Of a stretch of 6,856 bases of DNA, positions 5,755-6,856 are shown in pieces (positions within the stretch are counted from its first letter, which is position 1; every line of letters starts with the position of its first letter). The notes below the pieces were generated by a model. The model worked only from the letters and a program-made list of their open reading frames with translations, was not told where the DNA came from and ran no database searches. Source of the DNA: JBLHLB01 sp047618505 (GTDB lineage: Bacteria > Planctomycetota > UBA1135 > GCA-002686595); contig JBLHLB010000223.1 in the NCBI GenBank assembly GCA_047618505.1, forward strand, positions 1 through 6,856. The letters are read 5' to 3'. Both the position numbers and the translations under genes were made by a program.

Positions 5755-6525
5755 TCAAGCGCCGACAGTCAGGTCGTAGGCGTTGTGCAGGGTGATGGAT
5801 CCGCCCCCGAACCCGAAACCCTGGGTCGCGGCGGTGATCCCGCAGAGTGCTGTGTCGTTTGGAATGCTCGTGCTGAAGGCCACGACTCCGGTCCCCGCGG
5901 TGGCCGGAAGGTTCAGCAATTCACCCGCGGGGTCGCCCACGTTCACGAGTAGAACCCCAAAGGAGAGGGACACCTCCAGACTACTGGCGAAGCCCACAAC
6001 CCCGGCAAAGGTGTTGCCGGTGGATGTGTTGTCGACCCACGACATCCACGTCGTCCCGAGTACCGGCGCTGCAACCTTGAAGCCGGTAGGATTGGTGTTG
6101 CCAGCGTCATTGCGGAAAGTGGCGGTCGCGGATCCGACGCCCGCTATGGAGAAATCCCCCAGACTCGTGTCGTTGTAGTCCGTCCCCGTGTTGTCCATTG
6201 TGACTCTAATTCTCATCTGGCTCGAGTCGATGTCAGGCACGGTCCAGACGTAGGTGTGAACGCTTCCGACGTTCGTGGCGCCGGGCGGAAGGTCCGTGGC
6301 CAGGGGAAGAAACGGTCCGTTTGCGCCGGTGGTGGAATACTCCAAGTCCCAGTTGTTCTGGGTGTGAGAGATGAGGATGGTCCACTGAATCGTCACGTCA
6401 TTGCCGGCGCAGTAGGACTCTCCTCCGTTCGGAGAGTCCAGCCCCACGTGGCCGAATGTGGGCACACAGAAAAGAGCCAGCGCGATCGCCAAACTGTAGA
6501 GGGATCTGCTTCGATTGAATTGCAT
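5755..6525 (-). CDS. Secreted protein with Kre9/KNH-like Ig domain and planctomycete-style C-terminal module
   Basis: The 256-residue product starts at ATG 6525 (minus strand), preceded by a good Shine-Dalgarno (AAGGAAA about 6 nt upstream). Residues 1-25 form a Sec signal peptide: basic 'NRSRS', then the hydrophobic 'LAIALALFCVPTF'. Residues 27-129 match the Ser-Thr-rich/Kre9-KNH type Ig-like domain found in many bacterial surface proteins, with the hallmark 'SPNGGESY' and 'VTIQWT' at the start and 'YVWTVPDIDSSQMRIRV' then 'GDFSIAG' at the end. Residues 130-256 form a second beta-rich module with 'NPTGFKVAAPVLGTTW', 'GVLLVNVG', 'STSIPNDTALCGI' and 'LHNAYDLTVG', a pattern common in secreted planctomycete proteins. 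The mature part has two cysteines (39 and 228), which could form a disulfide. No enzyme motif or anchor is seen, so a surface or extracellular role is inferred. Confidence 0.85.
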   Translation of the reverse strand: MQFNRSRSLYSLAIALALFCVPTFGHVGLDSPNGGESYCAGNDVTIQWTILISHTQNNWDLEYSTTGANGPFLPLATDLPPGATNVGSVHTYVWTVPDIDSSQMRIRVTMDNTGTDYNDTSLGDFSIAGVGSATATFRNDAGNTNPTGFKVAAPVLGTTWMSWVDNTSTGNTFAGVVGFASSLEVSLSFGVLLVNVGDPAGELLNLPATAGTGVVAFSTSIPNDTALCGITAATQGFGFGGGSITLHNAYDLTVGA

Positions 6526-6625
6526 GATGATTTCCTTCGTCTCTTCGATTTGGCGAATCCGACCGGCGCTTGGCTGGCACTTCGTTCATCGCCTGCGGGG
6601 TAGCGATCCGTCGTTCCCACGCTAT

Positions 6626-6652
6626 AGGGTGGTTAGAACTAGACCACACCCT
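6626..6652. repeat. Imperfect inverted repeat about 100 nt upstream of the minus-strand gene
   Basis: AGGGTGGTTAG (6626-6636) and CTAGACCACACCCT (6639-6652) are inverted copies with a 2-nt and a 1-nt insertion in the right arm. The placement would suit an operator or a transcript hairpin upstream of the secreted-protein gene. No convincing -35/-10 pair was recognised beside it. Confidence 0.35.
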
Positions 6653-6788
6653 GGCCAAAACAGAGGGTCTCAACTGAAGAAAGGACCCAAACGACGAGCA
6701 GCCGATCCAAACAAGGCATGTGGGCTCTGTGGGGACCGGCGGAGCACCAACATAACGCTGCACGACTTCACCTAAGTGACGGGGAGTG

Positions 6789-6830
6789 AGACGGCGCCGG
6801 TCCGCCGTCTGTGATGTGGCAGGCGCCTGC
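6789..6830. repeat. Hairpin plus 12-bp palindrome near the window end
   Basis: AGACGGCG (6789-6796) pairs perfectly with CGCCGTCT (6803-6810) around the loop CCGGTC. Nine nt further on, GCAGGCGCCTGC (6819-6830) is a perfect palindrome. Neither has a T-tract. They may be the terminator or operator of a gene beyond the window. Confidence 0.4.
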
Positions 6831-6856
6831 GATACAAGCCGTTCTCGCCACCAAGC

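Larger units (their letters stand above)
6526..6856. other. Upstream region of the minus-strand secreted protein gene; no clear gene
   Basis: These 331 nt hold the leader of the secreted-protein gene and several inverted repeats (listed separately). On the plus strand a frame ending at TAA 6773-6775 reads 'KKGPKRRAADPNKACGLCGD' near its end, with a CxxC pair (codons at 6719 and 6728). This resembles the first half of a small zinc-ribbon protein, but the frame then stops and the second metal-binding pair is missing. No good start codon was found, so it is not called as a gene. Confidence 0.4.

Noticed and set aside
5573..5758. 61-residue minus-strand frame from a TTG overlapping the stop of the secreted protein gene
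   Set aside because: There is no recognisable domain or ribosome binding site, and it spans one of the hairpins.

Overview
The window is GC-rich bacterial DNA, most likely from a planctomycete-like member of the PVC group. Three genes suggest this: the tail of a protein with a Pirellula/Verrucomicrobium-type putative heme-binding C-terminus, a Tat-exported Gfo/Idh/MocA-type N-terminus, and a secreted protein with a 'SPNGGE' Ig-like domain plus a C-terminal module of a style common in planctomycetes. The taxonomic call is inference from protein style only.

Layout. Positions 2-316 (+) are the 3' end of a gene that starts outside the window. After a gap of about 380 nt comes a tandem pair, msrA (699-1370) and selO (1387-2850), 16 nt apart. 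A 298-nt gap precedes a Kef-type cation:proton antiporter with a C-terminal NAD-binding RCK domain (3149-4792, start uncertain). Positions 5010-5453 hold a decayed Tat-signal/Gfo-Idh-MocA N-terminus, interrupted by an in-frame TGA and joined in frame to an unrelated short beta-rich segment. A very strong hairpin (5530-5562) follows. The minus strand carries a secreted protein gene (6525-5755). The last 330 nt hold only inverted repeats and a possible zinc-ribbon fragment.

Main result. The msrA gene is interrupted by an in-frame TGA (792-794) exactly where the catalytic Cys of the GCFW motif should be. The frame is open and MsrA-like on both sides (GYAGG, NPTY, HTET, GTQY and AEDYHQKY all lie downstream). 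Directly after the TGA the RNA can fold into a 40-nt, 16-bp hairpin with a small G-containing apical loop about 20 nt from the UGA, as expected of a bacterial SECIS element. The gene is therefore best read as a 223-residue selenoprotein, MsrA(Sec32). A standard gene caller would report only a 158-residue fragment beginning at a TTG. The protein has no cysteine at all, so Sec32 would be its only redox residue.

How the genes may work together. MsrA repairs oxidised methionine, SelO is a redox-linked protein AMPylase, and relatives of the antiporter in the Kef family respond to electrophiles and glutathione. The run msrA-selO-kef looks like a redox-stress neighbourhood. Shared function is inference; only the msrA-selO spacing suggests an operon. 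The second in-frame TGA, at 5220, sits at a non-redox Trp position in a truncated gene without a compact hairpin, and is read as ordinary decay.
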